Below are positions 52,532-60,632 of a stretch of DNA of 64,000 bases, in pieces. This DNA comes from JBCAXA01 sp038749025. Lineage in GTDB: Bacteria > Pseudomonadota > Gammaproteobacteria > Steroidobacterales > Woeseiaceae. Below the pieces are notes generated by a model. That model was not told the origin of the DNA, did no database searches, and was given only the letters and a program-made list of their open reading frames with translations. Both the position numbers and the translations under genes were made by a program. The stretch covers positions 1 through 64,000 of the forward strand of contig JBCDIL010000018.1 in NCBI GenBank assembly GCA_038749025.1. The letters run 5' to 3'. Position 1 is the stretch's first letter. Each line of letters begins with the position of its first letter.

Positions 52532-53179
52532 ATGAATCGCAACCAGATCATTCGCTGGATCGCTAAACCGGTCATTTTCGCCGCGGCGCTCGCGCCGTTC
52601 GCGTTAGCCGCGTTGACGCTTGTCAGCGGCGAACTTGGGCCCAACCCAGCCGAAGCACTACTCGATGTTTTTGGCGAATGGGGGTTACGGATTTTACTGT
52701 TGACGCTGGCGATAACGCCGCTGCGAAAACTCACCGGTCTTAACGAGCTAGTGCGGTTTCGGCGCATGATCGGTTTGTTCGCGGCGTTTTACATCGGCCT
52801 GCATTTTCTGGTCTATGCCGTGCTCGACCAAGGGCTGAACGTTACCTACATCGTCGAAGACATTATTGAGCGCCCGTACATCACGGTGGGTTTCGCTGGT
52901 CTTCTTATCTTGCTAGCGTTAGCAGCGACATCGCCGCTCGCAGCCAGACGGGCACTAGGGCGGCGCTGGCAGCAACTGCACTACGGTATTTATCCGGCCG
53001 CCATCCTCGGTGTCTGGCATTTTTGGTGGCAGGTTAAAAAGGACGTCACGGAACCGGCCATCTACGCCGCCATCGTGGCGCTGCTACTCGGTGTCAGACT
53101 GCTGGGCCGGCGCCGCGCTCAATCAAACGCAGCGAACCGGGTCGTAGGCCGCCAAACTGCCGACGCGCCGCCAGCCTGA
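52532..53179 (+). CDS. msrQ: MsrQ, heme b membrane subunit for MsrP
   Basis: 215 residues with six membrane helices of the ferric-reductase-like type. Marks: GEWGLRILLLTLAITPLRKLTG, RFRRMIGLFAAFYIGLHFLVYAVLDQ and RWQQLHYGIYPAAILGVWHFWWQVK, with the His residues that bind heme b. MsrQ carries electrons from the respiratory chain to MsrP. The two genes form a two-gene operon. Confidence 0.95.
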   Translation: MNRNQIIRWIAKPVIFAAALAPFALAALTLVSGELGPNPAEALLDVFGEWGLRILLLTLAITPLRKLTGLNELVRFRRMIGLFAAFYIGLHFLVYAVLDQGLNVTYIVEDIIERPYITVGFAGLLILLALAATSPLAARRALGRRWQQLHYGIYPAAILGVWHFWWQVKKDVTEPAIYAAIVALLLGVRLLGRRRAQSNAANRVVGRQTADAPPA

Positions 53180-53186
53180 ACGCCCG

Positions 53187-53203
53187 CTTAACGGTGCGTT
53201 AAG
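53187..53203. repeat. Small perfect inverted repeat
   Basis: CTTAACG-GTG-CGTTAAG, seven base pairs, just after the msrQ stop and about 60 bases before the next start. No T run follows, so it may be an operator of the choice-of-anchor H gene or a weak stop. Low weight. Confidence 0.4.
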
Positions 53204-53262
53204 GGCCGATTCAGACGACCTATCGTTGAATGTCACCACGGACACCCCGTGGAGACAGACCT

Positions 53263-53991
53263 ATGAAAATTACCCCTTTGTCGTTGCTTGCCGGCGCCGC
53301 GCTAACGGTGTTCGGTACGCTCGCTGCTGCGCAAACAGCGGAACGTGAGATTTTCGTCGAACAAGGCCAGCGCAGCACGAGCCAGAATGCGACGAAGCAT
53401 GAAAAATCCGCGAAGCCGCTAAGGCAGGATGGACAGCGCACAACGCCCCCGCGGGACCAGGTGTCAGTGCAGGCGATCAATCAGGATTTTTGGATCTACT
53501 CAGCGCTGACCGAGATCCAGTTCGACGATGATCGGGACGGATTTTTCACGCGCCTGATACTCGATTTCGACGCCGATACGATTTTCTCTAGCGCCGACGT
53601 CTACGCGGTGCTTTATCTATCGCTAGAAGGCGGCCCTTGGAATGAGTTGACGGTGACCGATGTGTTTACGATCTTCGGCGCCGGTGCTGGCGACGAGTAC
53701 TTCGTCGACACCGATTTGATATCGGGCTATCCAACCGGCTCGTATGACCTGCTCATCGAGCTGTACGACACGTTCGATGGCCGCCTAGTCGCGGAGTTTG
53801 GGCCGAATGATTCGCTCGATCTGTTCGACTTGCCGCTGGAAGACCAGACGCGCGACGAAGTCATCATCGTCGGCGGTGGGCAGGTTATCGCTGTTACCGA
53901 GGGCGGCGGTGGTGCCCTGGGCGGGCTTGGCTTGCTGGCCTTGACCGCACTCCTGATCGCTCGTCGCCGGTATCAACACTCCAAGCAATAG
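53263..53991 (+). CDS. Choice-of-anchor H family protein with C-terminal sorting tail
   Basis: 242 residues from the ATG at 53263 (GGAGA ahead). Signal peptide (LSLLAGAALTVFGTLAAAQT). The central domain matches the choice-of-anchor H type: FDDDRDGFFTRLILDFDADTIFSSADVYAVLYLSLEGGPW and GSYDLLIELYDTFDGRLVAEFGPNDS. The C-terminus has a Gly-rich stretch, a hydrophobic helix and a basic end (GGGGALGGLGLLALTALLIA, RRR), like GlyGly-CTERM surface-sorting tails. Such tails are processed by rhomboid-type rhombosortases and tied to type II secretion. It is probably a surface or secreted protein of unknown role. Confidence 0.82.
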   Translation: MKITPLSLLAGAALTVFGTLAAAQTAEREIFVEQGQRSTSQNATKHEKSAKPLRQDGQRTTPPRDQVSVQAINQDFWIYSALTEIQFDDDRDGFFTRLILDFDADTIFSSADVYAVLYLSLEGGPWNELTVTDVFTIFGAGAGDEYFVDTDLISGYPTGSYDLLIELYDTFDGRLVAEFGPNDSLDLFDLPLEDQTRDEVIIVGGGQVIAVTEGGGGALGGLGLLALTALLIARRRYQHSKQ

Positions 53992-54017
53992 GTTCAGTAG
54001 GCGCCGCTTCCACCGCT

Positions 54018-54262
54018 GTGGGAGCGGCGTCTCGTCGCGATTTAGCCGCGGGTAGCATTGACGCTATCGCCATCGAGCCGGGACGGCCCTCCCGCAGCTT
54101 CTTTTGCCGTCAGCGCCAAACCCCGATGTGGGAGCGGCGTCTCGCCGCGATTTAGCCGCGGGTAGCATTGACGCTATCGCCATCGAGCCGGGACGGCCCT
54201 CCCATAGCTTCGTTCGCCGACGGCACCAAACCCCGATGTGGGAGCGGCGTCTCGCCGCGATC
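54018..54262. repeat. 110-bp tandem repeat with REP-like heads
   Basis: Three copies start at 54018, 54128 and 54238: two full 110-base units and a partial one of about 25 bases. Each begins with GTGGGAGCGGCGTCTC followed by a complementary GCCGCGA (GTCGCGA in the first), a small hairpin that resembles the GTGGGAGCGG-type REP elements of Pseudomonas and relatives. The units differ at a few positions only in the last third. They lie between a rightward gene and the groEL terminator, the usual intergenic setting of REPs. No transposase gene is in the window. Confidence 0.85.
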
Positions 54263-54269
54263 TCAGCAA

Positions 54270-54302
54270 TAAAAAAGGCCCCGGTATTTGCATACCGGGG
54301 CC
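54270..54302 (-). terminator. groEL terminator
   Basis: Reading leftward, GGCCCCGGTAT and ATACCGGGGCC pair with an 11-base-pair stem and a short loop (54277-54302), followed by six or seven T residues. It lies 43 bases after the groEL stop. Confidence 0.93.
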
Positions 54303-54344
54303 TCTTGTCGCTAGGCGACGCAAGTTAAGCGTTAGACGCTCTCC

Positions 54345-55985
54345 TTACATCATGCCGCCCATGCCGCCCATGTCTGGCATCGGCGGAGCAGCAGGCTCGT
54401 CAGCCTTCGGGGCCTCGGCAACCATCGCTTCGGTGGTCAGCAGCAGGCCAGAGACAGACGCCGCGTTTTGCAGTGCGAAACGCGTGACTTTGGTCGGATC
54501 AAGAATACCCATCTTGATCATGTCACCGTATTCGCCAGTCGCCGCGTTGTAGCCATAGGTGTTGGTTTTGCCAGCAGCAACCGAGTTAAGAACGACCGAG
54601 GCATCGCCGCCAGCATTCGACACGATTTGCCGCAACGGCTCTTCAACAGCGCGACGCAGGATGTTGATACCAACATCCTGATCATCGTTGTCGCCTTCGA
54701 GCTTGGCAATCTTGTTAACGGCGCGGATCAGCGCAGTACCACCACCCGGAACAACACCCTCTTCGACGGCGGCACGCGTGGCGTGCAGCGCGTCTTCGAC
54801 GCGGGCTTTCTTCTCTTTCATTTCGACTTCGGTCGCAGCGCCGACCTTGATGACAGCAACACCGCCAGCCAGTTTGGCGACGCGTTCTTGCAGCTTCTCA
54901 CGGTCGTAATCCGACGACGATTCTTCGATTTCAGCATTGATCTGCGCGACGCGACCTTTGATGTCTTGCGCGCGACCTGCACCGTCGATAACGGTCGTGT
55001 TTTCTTTGGTGATTTGGATTTTATTGGCTTCACCAAGATCTTCCAGCGTCGCTTTCTCAAGCGACAAACCCACTTCTTCCGAAATGACCTGGCCGCCCGT
55101 CAGGATCGCGATGTCTTGCAACATGGCTTTGCGGCGGTCGCCGAAGCCCGGTGCTTTGACAGCAGCAACTTTGACGATGCCACGGATGTTGTTAACAACC
55201 AGCGTAGCCAGCGCTTCGCCTTCCACATCTTCAGCGATGATGATCAGCGGACGACCGGCTTTCGCAACGCCTTCAAGCAACGGCAGCAGATCGCGGATGT
55301 TCGAGATTTTTTTGTCGAACAGAAGGATCAGCGGGTTGTCGAGCTCAACGCTTTGCGAGTTCTGGTTGTTGATGAAGTACGGCGACAGGTAGCCACGATC
55401 GAACTGCATACCTTCAACGACGTCGAGTTCGTTGTTAAGGCCTGAGCCTTCTTCAACAGTGATAACGCCTTCTTTGCCGACTTTGTCCATCGCCTCAGCG
55501 ATGATTTCGCCAATTTCGCTGTCAGAGTTGGCAGAGATCGTGCCGACTTGAGCGATAGCGGTGTCGTCTTTGCAAGGCTTCGACAGCTTCTTCAGCTGCT
55601 CGACGATCGCCGCCGAGGCTTTGTCGATGCCGCGCTTGAGGTCCATCGGGTTCATGCCCGCAGCAACGGCTTTCAGGCCTTCGCGCAGGATGGCTTGTGA
55701 CAGAACGGTAGCGGTCGTCGTGCCGTCACCGGCAACGTCAGAAGTTTGCGAAGCAACTTCTTTGACCATCTGTGCACCCATGTTTTCGAACTTGTCTTCC
55801 AGTTCGATTTCCTTGGCGACAGAAACACCGTCTTTTGTGACGGTCGGAGCGCCAAAGCTTTTGTCGAGGACTACGTTGCGACCTTTCGGACCCAGCGTGA
55901 CTTTGACGGCATTGGCAAGAACGTTAACGCCGGCAAACATTTTTTGGCGGGCGTCATCACTGAAACGCACGTCTTTAGCGGCCAT
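54345..55985 (-). CDS. groEL: Chaperonin GroEL (Hsp60)
   Basis: 546 residues, the standard length, ending in the flexible GGMGGMM tail. Typical parts are AAKDVRFSDDARQKMFAGVNVLANAVKVTLGPKGRNVVLDKSFG, the ATPase segment VAGDGTTTATVL, and VEEGVVPGGGTALIR. It forms the double heptameric ring that folds proteins with GroES. It is the second gene of the groES-groEL operon, 52 bases after groES, and closes with a strong terminator. Confidence 0.99.
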   Translation of the reverse strand: MAAKDVRFSDDARQKMFAGVNVLANAVKVTLGPKGRNVVLDKSFGAPTVTKDGVSVAKEIELEDKFENMGAQMVKEVASQTSDVAGDGTTTATVLSQAILREGLKAVAAGMNPMDLKRGIDKASAAIVEQLKKLSKPCKDDTAIAQVGTISANSDSEIGEIIAEAMDKVGKEGVITVEEGSGLNNELDVVEGMQFDRGYLSPYFINNQNSQSVELDNPLILLFDKKISNIRDLLPLLEGVAKAGRPLIIIAEDVEGEALATLVVNNIRGIVKVAAVKAPGFGDRRKAMLQDIAILTGGQVISEEVGLSLEKATLEDLGEANKIQITKENTTVIDGAGRAQDIKGRVAQINAEIEESSSDYDREKLQERVAKLAGGVAVIKVGAATEVEMKEKKARVEDALHATRAAVEEGVVPGGGTALIRAVNKIAKLEGDNDDQDVGINILRRAVEEPLRQIVSNAGGDASVVLNSVAAGKTNTYGYNAATGEYGDMIKMGILDPTKVTRFALQNAASVSGLLLTTEAMVAEAPKADEPAAPPMPDMGGMGGMM

Positions 55986-56037
55986 TTCAAGCTTCCTTAT
56001 ATCGAGTTAATGAGAGAGATCAGGGCGGGTTGGCGGC

Positions 56038-56331
56038 TTATTTGCCGTCCAGTACCGCCATGACGTCGTCTTCTTTCATGACCAGCAGCTCTTCGCCGTC
56101 GATTTTGACTTCGGTGCCGCTGTATTTGCCGAACAACACGGTGTCGCCCTTCTTGAGGTCGAGCTTGCGTACTTCGCCGCTGTCGAGGATTTTGCCGTTG
56201 CCGACGGCGACGACTTTGCCCTTGATCGGCTTTTCGGTAGCGCTATCGGGAATGACGATGCCGCCGGGTGACGTGCGCTCTTCTTCCATGCGCTTGACGA
56301 TGACACGATCGTGAAGAGGACGAATCTTCAT
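56038..56331 (-). CDS. groES: Co-chaperonin GroES (Hsp10)
   Basis: 97 residues: MKIRPLHDRVIVKRMEEERTSPGGIVIPDSATEKP with the mobile loop, and GDTVLFGKYSGTEVKIDGEELLVMKEDDVMAVL. The ATG is preceded by AGGAGA. It caps the GroEL chamber. Expression is governed by a CIRCE element and a heat-shock-like promoter upstream. Confidence 0.99.
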   Translation of the reverse strand: MKIRPLHDRVIVKRMEEERTSPGGIVIPDSATEKPIKGKVVAVGNGKILDSGEVRKLDLKKGDTVLFGKYSGTEVKIDGEELLVMKEDDVMAVLDGK

Positions 56332-56393
56332 CGGGTTGTCTCCTGTGAGTGTCTGAAATTGTTAACAATTTTTGTTCGCGGCCCGTGCAGTTG

Positions 56394-56420
56394 TTAGCAC
56401 TCACCGCGAGGGAGTGCTAA
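56394..56420 (-). promoter_or_regulatory. CIRCE element (HrcA operator)
   Basis: TTAGCACTC-N9-GAGTGCTAA, a perfect CIRCE inverted repeat with the exact nine-base spacing, 63 bases upstream of groES. It is bound by the heat-sensitive repressor HrcA. hrcA itself is not in the window. Confidence 0.97.
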
Positions 56421-56448
56421 TCATAGGGATGCCAGATCGAATTTCAAG
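56420..56448 (-). promoter_or_regulatory. groESL promoter (sigma70 and sigma32-like)
   Basis: On the minus strand TTGAAA (56442-56447) and TATGAT (56420-56425) are 16 bases apart, a sound sigma70 promoter. The same bases read as CTTGAAA, 13 bases, CCCTATGAT, close to the sigma32 heat-shock consensus (CTTGAAA, CCCCATNT). The start of transcription would lie inside the CIRCE element, so HrcA would block it directly. Confidence 0.7.
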
Positions 56449-56649
56449 GGCCACCGCAGCGATCGGGCGCCAAAAAATGCCCGTATTCAGCAAGCGAACG
56501 GACCGTTACAGGCAGCTTTCGCGATCGACATTTGAAATAATTCGGGAATCGGCCGGGTCTCAAATTGCGTGGACGATCACGGGCATGTCCCGGGAACTCA
56601 GTCACAATGGCCGGTCTGATCTTTTAATCACGGTACAAAAATCGAGCCC

Positions 56650-58956
56650 ATGCGCCCATCGCTCTCCATTGCTGCTCTGTCGTTGCTGGCCACGGTATTT
56701 GCCGCGACGCCAAGCTTTGCTGCTGACCAACCGCTGGCACCAGACGAGGCGTTTCAGTACACGCTGACCGATGACGGCGACGCAATCCGTGTCGACTGGA
56801 CGCTGGCGCCGGGCTACTACCTGTACCAACACTCGCTGCAATTCGCCGCGACGGGCGCTGTGACCTTGGGTGAGCCCGACCTGCCGGAGGGCTTGCCGCA
56901 CAGCGACGAGTTTTTCGGCGATCGCATCATTTACCGCGACGGCTTTTCGCTGCGGATTCCGTACTCCGGCGATGGCGCCACGGCGATCGAGGTGCGCTCG
57001 CAAGGCTGCGCCGACCTCGGCATCTGCTACCCGCCGCAACGCTGGACGCGCGATATCGCGCTGGGCGATTCGTCGAGCGCCGTACTCGGCCAGGCCGAGT
57101 CGCCGTTTGGGAACGTTGGTGGCGGTTCGGCCGTGCTTGCGAGCGGTGGCGAGTTCTTGCCGATCGATCAAGCTTTCGACCCGATCGTTGATGTCATCGA
57201 CGCCAACACGATCGAGGTCGGCTGGCAGATTGCACCCGGCTATTACCTGTATCGCGACAGCTTCGCGGTCACAACCGAAAGCGCGGTGGTCAATACGCCC
57301 GACGCGCTAGCGATGCCGGCGGCCAAATCGAAGGTCGACGAATACTTTGGCGACACTGCCGTTTATTACGATGGCGTTCGTTACGAAGCGCCGCTCACCT
57401 ACACCGACGAGACGACCAATCAATTCCAGCTGGCGTTGAAATACCAAGGCTGCGCCGAAGACGGCATTTGTTACCCACCGTCGACACGGCTTGTCGACAT
57501 TGACCTGTCGCGGCTTGGCGCGACCGTACTCCCCGCCGGCGCCGAGTTCGCCGCCGCGAGTTCCGCGGCGACACCCGCCGTTGCCAGTACCAGTGCCGTT
57601 ATAACCGGCACGACGAGCGCCGTGGCGGTCGATGGCGAGTCCGCGCAAGACCGCTTCGCCCGCATCATCCGCGAAGGCAATATCTGGGTGGTTCTCGGCA
57701 CGTTCTTCGTTGCCGGTTTGCTGCTGTCGCTAACACCCTGCGTTTTACCGATGATTCCAATTCTGACCAGCATCATCGCCGGCGACAAAGCCACACTAAC
57801 GCCATCGCGCGGTTTCTCGTTGGCGCTCACCTATGTCATGGGCATGGCGCTGACGTACACGATCGCCGGCGGCGTTGCGGCAGCGGCGGGTCAACAAGCA
57901 CAAGCTGTGTTCCAACAACCGTGGATACTGGCGCTCTTCTCGGGCTTGTTCGTCCTACTGGCGATCAGCATGTTCGGCGCCTTCGAACTGCAAATGCCCT
58001 CGTCCATTCAGACACGGCTTGCCGCGATCAGCGGTCGGCAGGAGTCGGGCACCTTCGCCGGCGCGTTTATCATGGGTGTGTTGTCCTCGTTGATCGTGAC
58101 CGCCTGTGTGGCACCGCCGCTGGTCGCCGCGCTAGCGATTATTGGTCAGAGCGACGACGTCATCCGCGGCGCCTCAGCGCTGTTCGTCATGAGCATCGGT
58201 ATGGGGACGCCGCTGCTCATCGTCGGCGCAACCGCCGGCAAGATCATGCCGAAGACCGGTAATTGGATGGTCGCTGTCAAAGTTGGTTTCGGCTTTGTCA
58301 TGCTCGCGCTAGCGGTCTACATCGTCGATCACTTGCTGCCTGGGCCATTGACATTGGCGCTATACGGCACGATAGCCGTCGTCGCCAGCATCTACCTCGG
58401 CGGTCTCGACACACTAACGGCCGAGTCTGGCGCCGGTCAGCGCGCTGCCAAAGCGTTCGGTATTGTCGGTTTAGTCTACGGTGCTGCGTTGGTGCTAGGC
58501 GCACTGGCAGGCAATGAGGACCCGCTAAAGCCGATTAGTTTCGCCGGTGCTGGCAGTAGCGGTGGCGTTGCTGTCAGCGATCAACAACTTGATTTCGTAA
58601 CGGTACGCAACGTCACCGAACTCGACGCGCAACTCGCCGTGGCCGAACAACGTGGTCAGCCCGTGATGCTCGACTTCTACGCCGACTGGTGCGTTGAGTG
58701 CAAAGTGATGGAAAAGTACACGTTCAGCGACAGCGCCGTTCGAGACGTTCTGGGCCCGGCATTGCTGCTGAAAGCGGATGTCACCGCAAACAGTGCCGAC
58801 GATCGCGCTTTGCTAGGTCGCTTCGATTTCTTTGGGCCGCCAGGAATTGTGTTCTTCAACGGTCAGGGAATCGAACATCGACGTTACCGCGTCGTTGGTG
58901 AAATGGGACCCGAGGAATTTTCGCGCCACGTGGCGGCGGCCTTTTCAACCAGCTAA
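56650..58956 (+). CDS. dsbD: Thiol:disulfide interchange protein DsbD with duplicated N-terminal domain
   Basis: 768 residues, about 200 more than E. coli DsbD. After a signal peptide (about 1-24) there are two DsbD-alpha domains: the first with GCADLGICYPP (Cys120, Cys126), the second with GCAEDGICYPP (Cys268, Cys274). Then eight membrane helices with Cys364 (LTPCVLPMIP) and Cys486 (TACVAPP), and a C-terminal thioredoxin domain with WCVECK (Cys681, Cys684). DsbD carries electrons from cytoplasmic thioredoxin to periplasmic partners. Both alpha domains keep the cysteine pair and the APGYYLY motif, so both are probably active. A TlpA-like protein, a likely client, is 36 bases downstream. Confidence 0.95.
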   Translation: MRPSLSIAALSLLATVFAATPSFAADQPLAPDEAFQYTLTDDGDAIRVDWTLAPGYYLYQHSLQFAATGAVTLGEPDLPEGLPHSDEFFGDRIIYRDGFSLRIPYSGDGATAIEVRSQGCADLGICYPPQRWTRDIALGDSSSAVLGQAESPFGNVGGGSAVLASGGEFLPIDQAFDPIVDVIDANTIEVGWQIAPGYYLYRDSFAVTTESAVVNTPDALAMPAAKSKVDEYFGDTAVYYDGVRYEAPLTYTDETTNQFQLALKYQGCAEDGICYPPSTRLVDIDLSRLGATVLPAGAEFAAASSAATPAVASTSAVITGTTSAVAVDGESAQDRFARIIREGNIWVVLGTFFVAGLLLSLTPCVLPMIPILTSIIAGDKATLTPSRGFSLALTYVMGMALTYTIAGGVAAAAGQQAQAVFQQPWILALFSGLFVLLAISMFGAFELQMPSSIQTRLAAISGRQESGTFAGAFIMGVLSSLIVTACVAPPLVAALAIIGQSDDVIRGASALFVMSIGMGTPLLIVGATAGKIMPKTGNWMVAVKVGFGFVMLALAVYIVDHLLPGPLTLALYGTIAVVASIYLGGLDTLTAESGAGQRAAKAFGIVGLVYGAALVLGALAGNEDPLKPISFAGAGSSGGVAVSDQQLDFVTVRNVTELDAQLAVAEQRGQPVMLDFYADWCVECKVMEKYTFSDSAVRDVLGPALLLKADVTANSADDRALLGRFDFFGPPGIVFFNGQGIEHRRYRVVGEMGPEEFSRHVAAAFSTS

Positions 58957-58992
58957 GCTCCGCCGTTCAATGTCGTAACGGCGCCCCTCACA

Positions 58993-59589
58993 ATGCAAAA
59001 ACTTGGATTAGCGGCATTGGTCATACTGGCCATGGCGGGCGGCTTTGTTGCCTCGAAGGCGTTGCAGCCAAAAGCGAGTGCCGGCTCGGCGGCCCATACG
59101 ATGGAGATCGCAGCGTCGGCTGACGCCGTCGATTTTTCGTTGCCACAGCCGAATGGCGAAACGCTAACGTTAAGCGCATCCGACGGAAATGTCCGCGTCT
59201 TAAATTTTTGGGCAACATGGTGCGCCCCGTGTCGACGAGAAATCCCGTTACTGAAGGCGCTTGCCGAAGCCGAAGCAAGCGCCGGTATCCGCGTGATCGG
59301 TATTGCTGTCGATGAGGCGGATGCGGTTAGCGCGTATGCCGACGACATCGCCTTCAACTACCCGAACGTGCTAGCAGAAGCCGCCGCGAATGCGTTGGTG
59401 GCTGACTACGGTTTGGATTTCATCGGCCTGCCGTTAACGCTAGTGATTGCGCCCGATCGCGAGCTGGTCTACGCCCATGCCGGTGAGTTGAAGCAGGCCC
59501 AACTCGAAGCGCTGCTGCCCACACTGCGCGCACTGGCAGCCGGCCGCATCGATGCCGAGCAGGCTCGCGAGCAGCTCACAGACGGTTAG
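58993..59589 (+). CDS. TlpA-family periplasmic thioredoxin
   Basis: 198 residues. An N-terminal anchor or signal (LAALVILAMAGGFVASKA) is followed by a TlpA/ResA-like fold: VDFSLPQPNGETLTLSASDGNVRVLNFWATWCAPCRREIPLL with the active-site WCAPC, and FIGLPLTLVIAPDRELVYAHAG with the cis-Pro. It reduces or repairs disulfides in exported proteins such as apo-cytochromes. Its position directly after dsbD suggests DsbD keeps it reduced. Confidence 0.92.
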   Translation: MQKLGLAALVILAMAGGFVASKALQPKASAGSAAHTMEIAASADAVDFSLPQPNGETLTLSASDGNVRVLNFWATWCAPCRREIPLLKALAEAEASAGIRVIGIAVDEADAVSAYADDIAFNYPNVLAEAAANALVADYGLDFIGLPLTLVIAPDRELVYAHAGELKQAQLEALLPTLRALAAGRIDAEQAREQLTDG

Positions 59590-59695
59590 CCACACGGCGC
59601 CCCACGCTACGGTCAAAAGCTGCGCAAACGTCAACGGTTGCTATTTCCGCTCGCCTCGCTAAACTGCGGCTATCTTCGCCGATCCTGCCCAGTTC

Positions 59696-60151
59696 GTGAC
59701 GGAAAAAGCGTCCATCCTTCTACTTAACGGTCCCAACCTAAATACCTTGGGCCGCCGCGAGCCCGAGATCTACGGTTCCGCCACGTTAGCGGACGTTGAA
59801 AACGCGGTAACGCGCCGTGCGGCTGGGCTTGACGCGACCGTCGCAACACTGCAGTCGAACGCCGAACATCTGCTCGTCGAACGGGTTCAGGCGGCGGCGG
59901 ACGACGGAACGGATGCGATCATTATTAACGCCGCTGCGTTGACTCACACCAGCGTCGCGTTACGAGACGCGCTCGCCTACGCCGCACTGCCCTTTTGGGA
60001 AGTGCACATTTCGAATGTTTTTGCTCGCGAAACGTTTCGCGAACTCAGTTACTTAAGCGATATCGCTACCGGCGTCATTGTCGGTTGCGGACCGGTCGGA
60101 TACGAGCTCGCGCTCGAAGCGGCTATCGCTCACCTTCGGCCGCCTGCATGA
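59696..60151 (+). CDS. aroQ: 3-dehydroquinate dehydratase, type II
   Basis: 151 residues, starting at GTG. Motifs: LLLNGPNLNTLGRREPEIYG (with the catalytic Arg and Tyr), LQSNAEHLLVERV, INAAALTHTSVALRDAL and WEVHISNVFARETFR. The usual Tyr of the NAAAYTHTS motif is Leu here. It removes water from 3-dehydroquinate in the shikimate pathway. First gene of the aroQ-accB-accC-prmA-DUF3426 series, as in Pseudomonas; the gap to accB is ten bases. Confidence 0.96.
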   Translation: MTEKASILLLNGPNLNTLGRREPEIYGSATLADVENAVTRRAAGLDATVATLQSNAEHLLVERVQAAADDGTDAIIINAAALTHTSVALRDALAYAALPFWEVHISNVFARETFRELSYLSDIATGVIVGCGPVGYELALEAAIAHLRPPA

Positions 60152-60161
60152 GAGCCACACC

Positions 60162-60629
60162 ATGGATATACGCAAAGTTAAAAAACTGATTGAGTTGTTG
60201 GAAGAATCCGGGGTCGCCGAAATCGAAATTTCGGAAGGCGAGGACTCGGTGCGCATCACACGCCATGCCGGCGGCGTGGCCGCTGCGCCGGTCTACGCAG
60301 CGCCGCCAGCGCCGATTGCAACCGCTGCACCGCCCGCACCCGCGGCCGAAGCGGCTGCACCAGCGGCGCCTGCCGAGGACGGGCATGAAGTGGTGTCGCC
60401 CATGGTGGGGACTTTTTACGCGTCGTCGTCGCCAGGCGCTGCCGCCTTCGTCCAGGTGGGTGACAAAGTCAACGCTGGCGACACGCTTTGCATCATCGAG
60501 GCGATGAAAATGATGAACCCGATCGAGGCTGACGTCGCCGGCGTCGTGAAGTCGATCCGCTGCCAAAACGGCGACACCGTAGAATTTGGCCAGGCGTTGT
60601 TCGTCATCGACCAACGTGGCGGCGACTAA
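60162..60629 (+). CDS. accB: Biotin carboxyl carrier protein of acetyl-CoA carboxylase
   Basis: 155 residues from the ATG at 60162 (MDIRKVKKLIELLEESGVAEIEISEGEDSVRI). A Pro/Ala linker (about 40-72) leads to the biotinyl domain with EAMKMM, biotin attached at Lys116. It carries the carboxyl group between AccC and AccAD in fatty acid synthesis. accC begins three bases after its stop. Confidence 0.98.
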   Translation: MDIRKVKKLIELLEESGVAEIEISEGEDSVRITRHAGGVAAAPVYAAPPAPIATAAPPAPAAEAAAPAAPAEDGHEVVSPMVGTFYASSSPGAAAFVQVGDKVNAGDTLCIIEAMKMMNPIEADVAGVVKSIRCQNGDTVEFGQALFVIDQRGGD

Positions 60630-60632
60630 GCC

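Noticed and set aside
54468..55445. 325-residue rightward open frame opposite groEL
   Set aside because: groEL is certain on the other strand; the antisense frame reflects codon bias.
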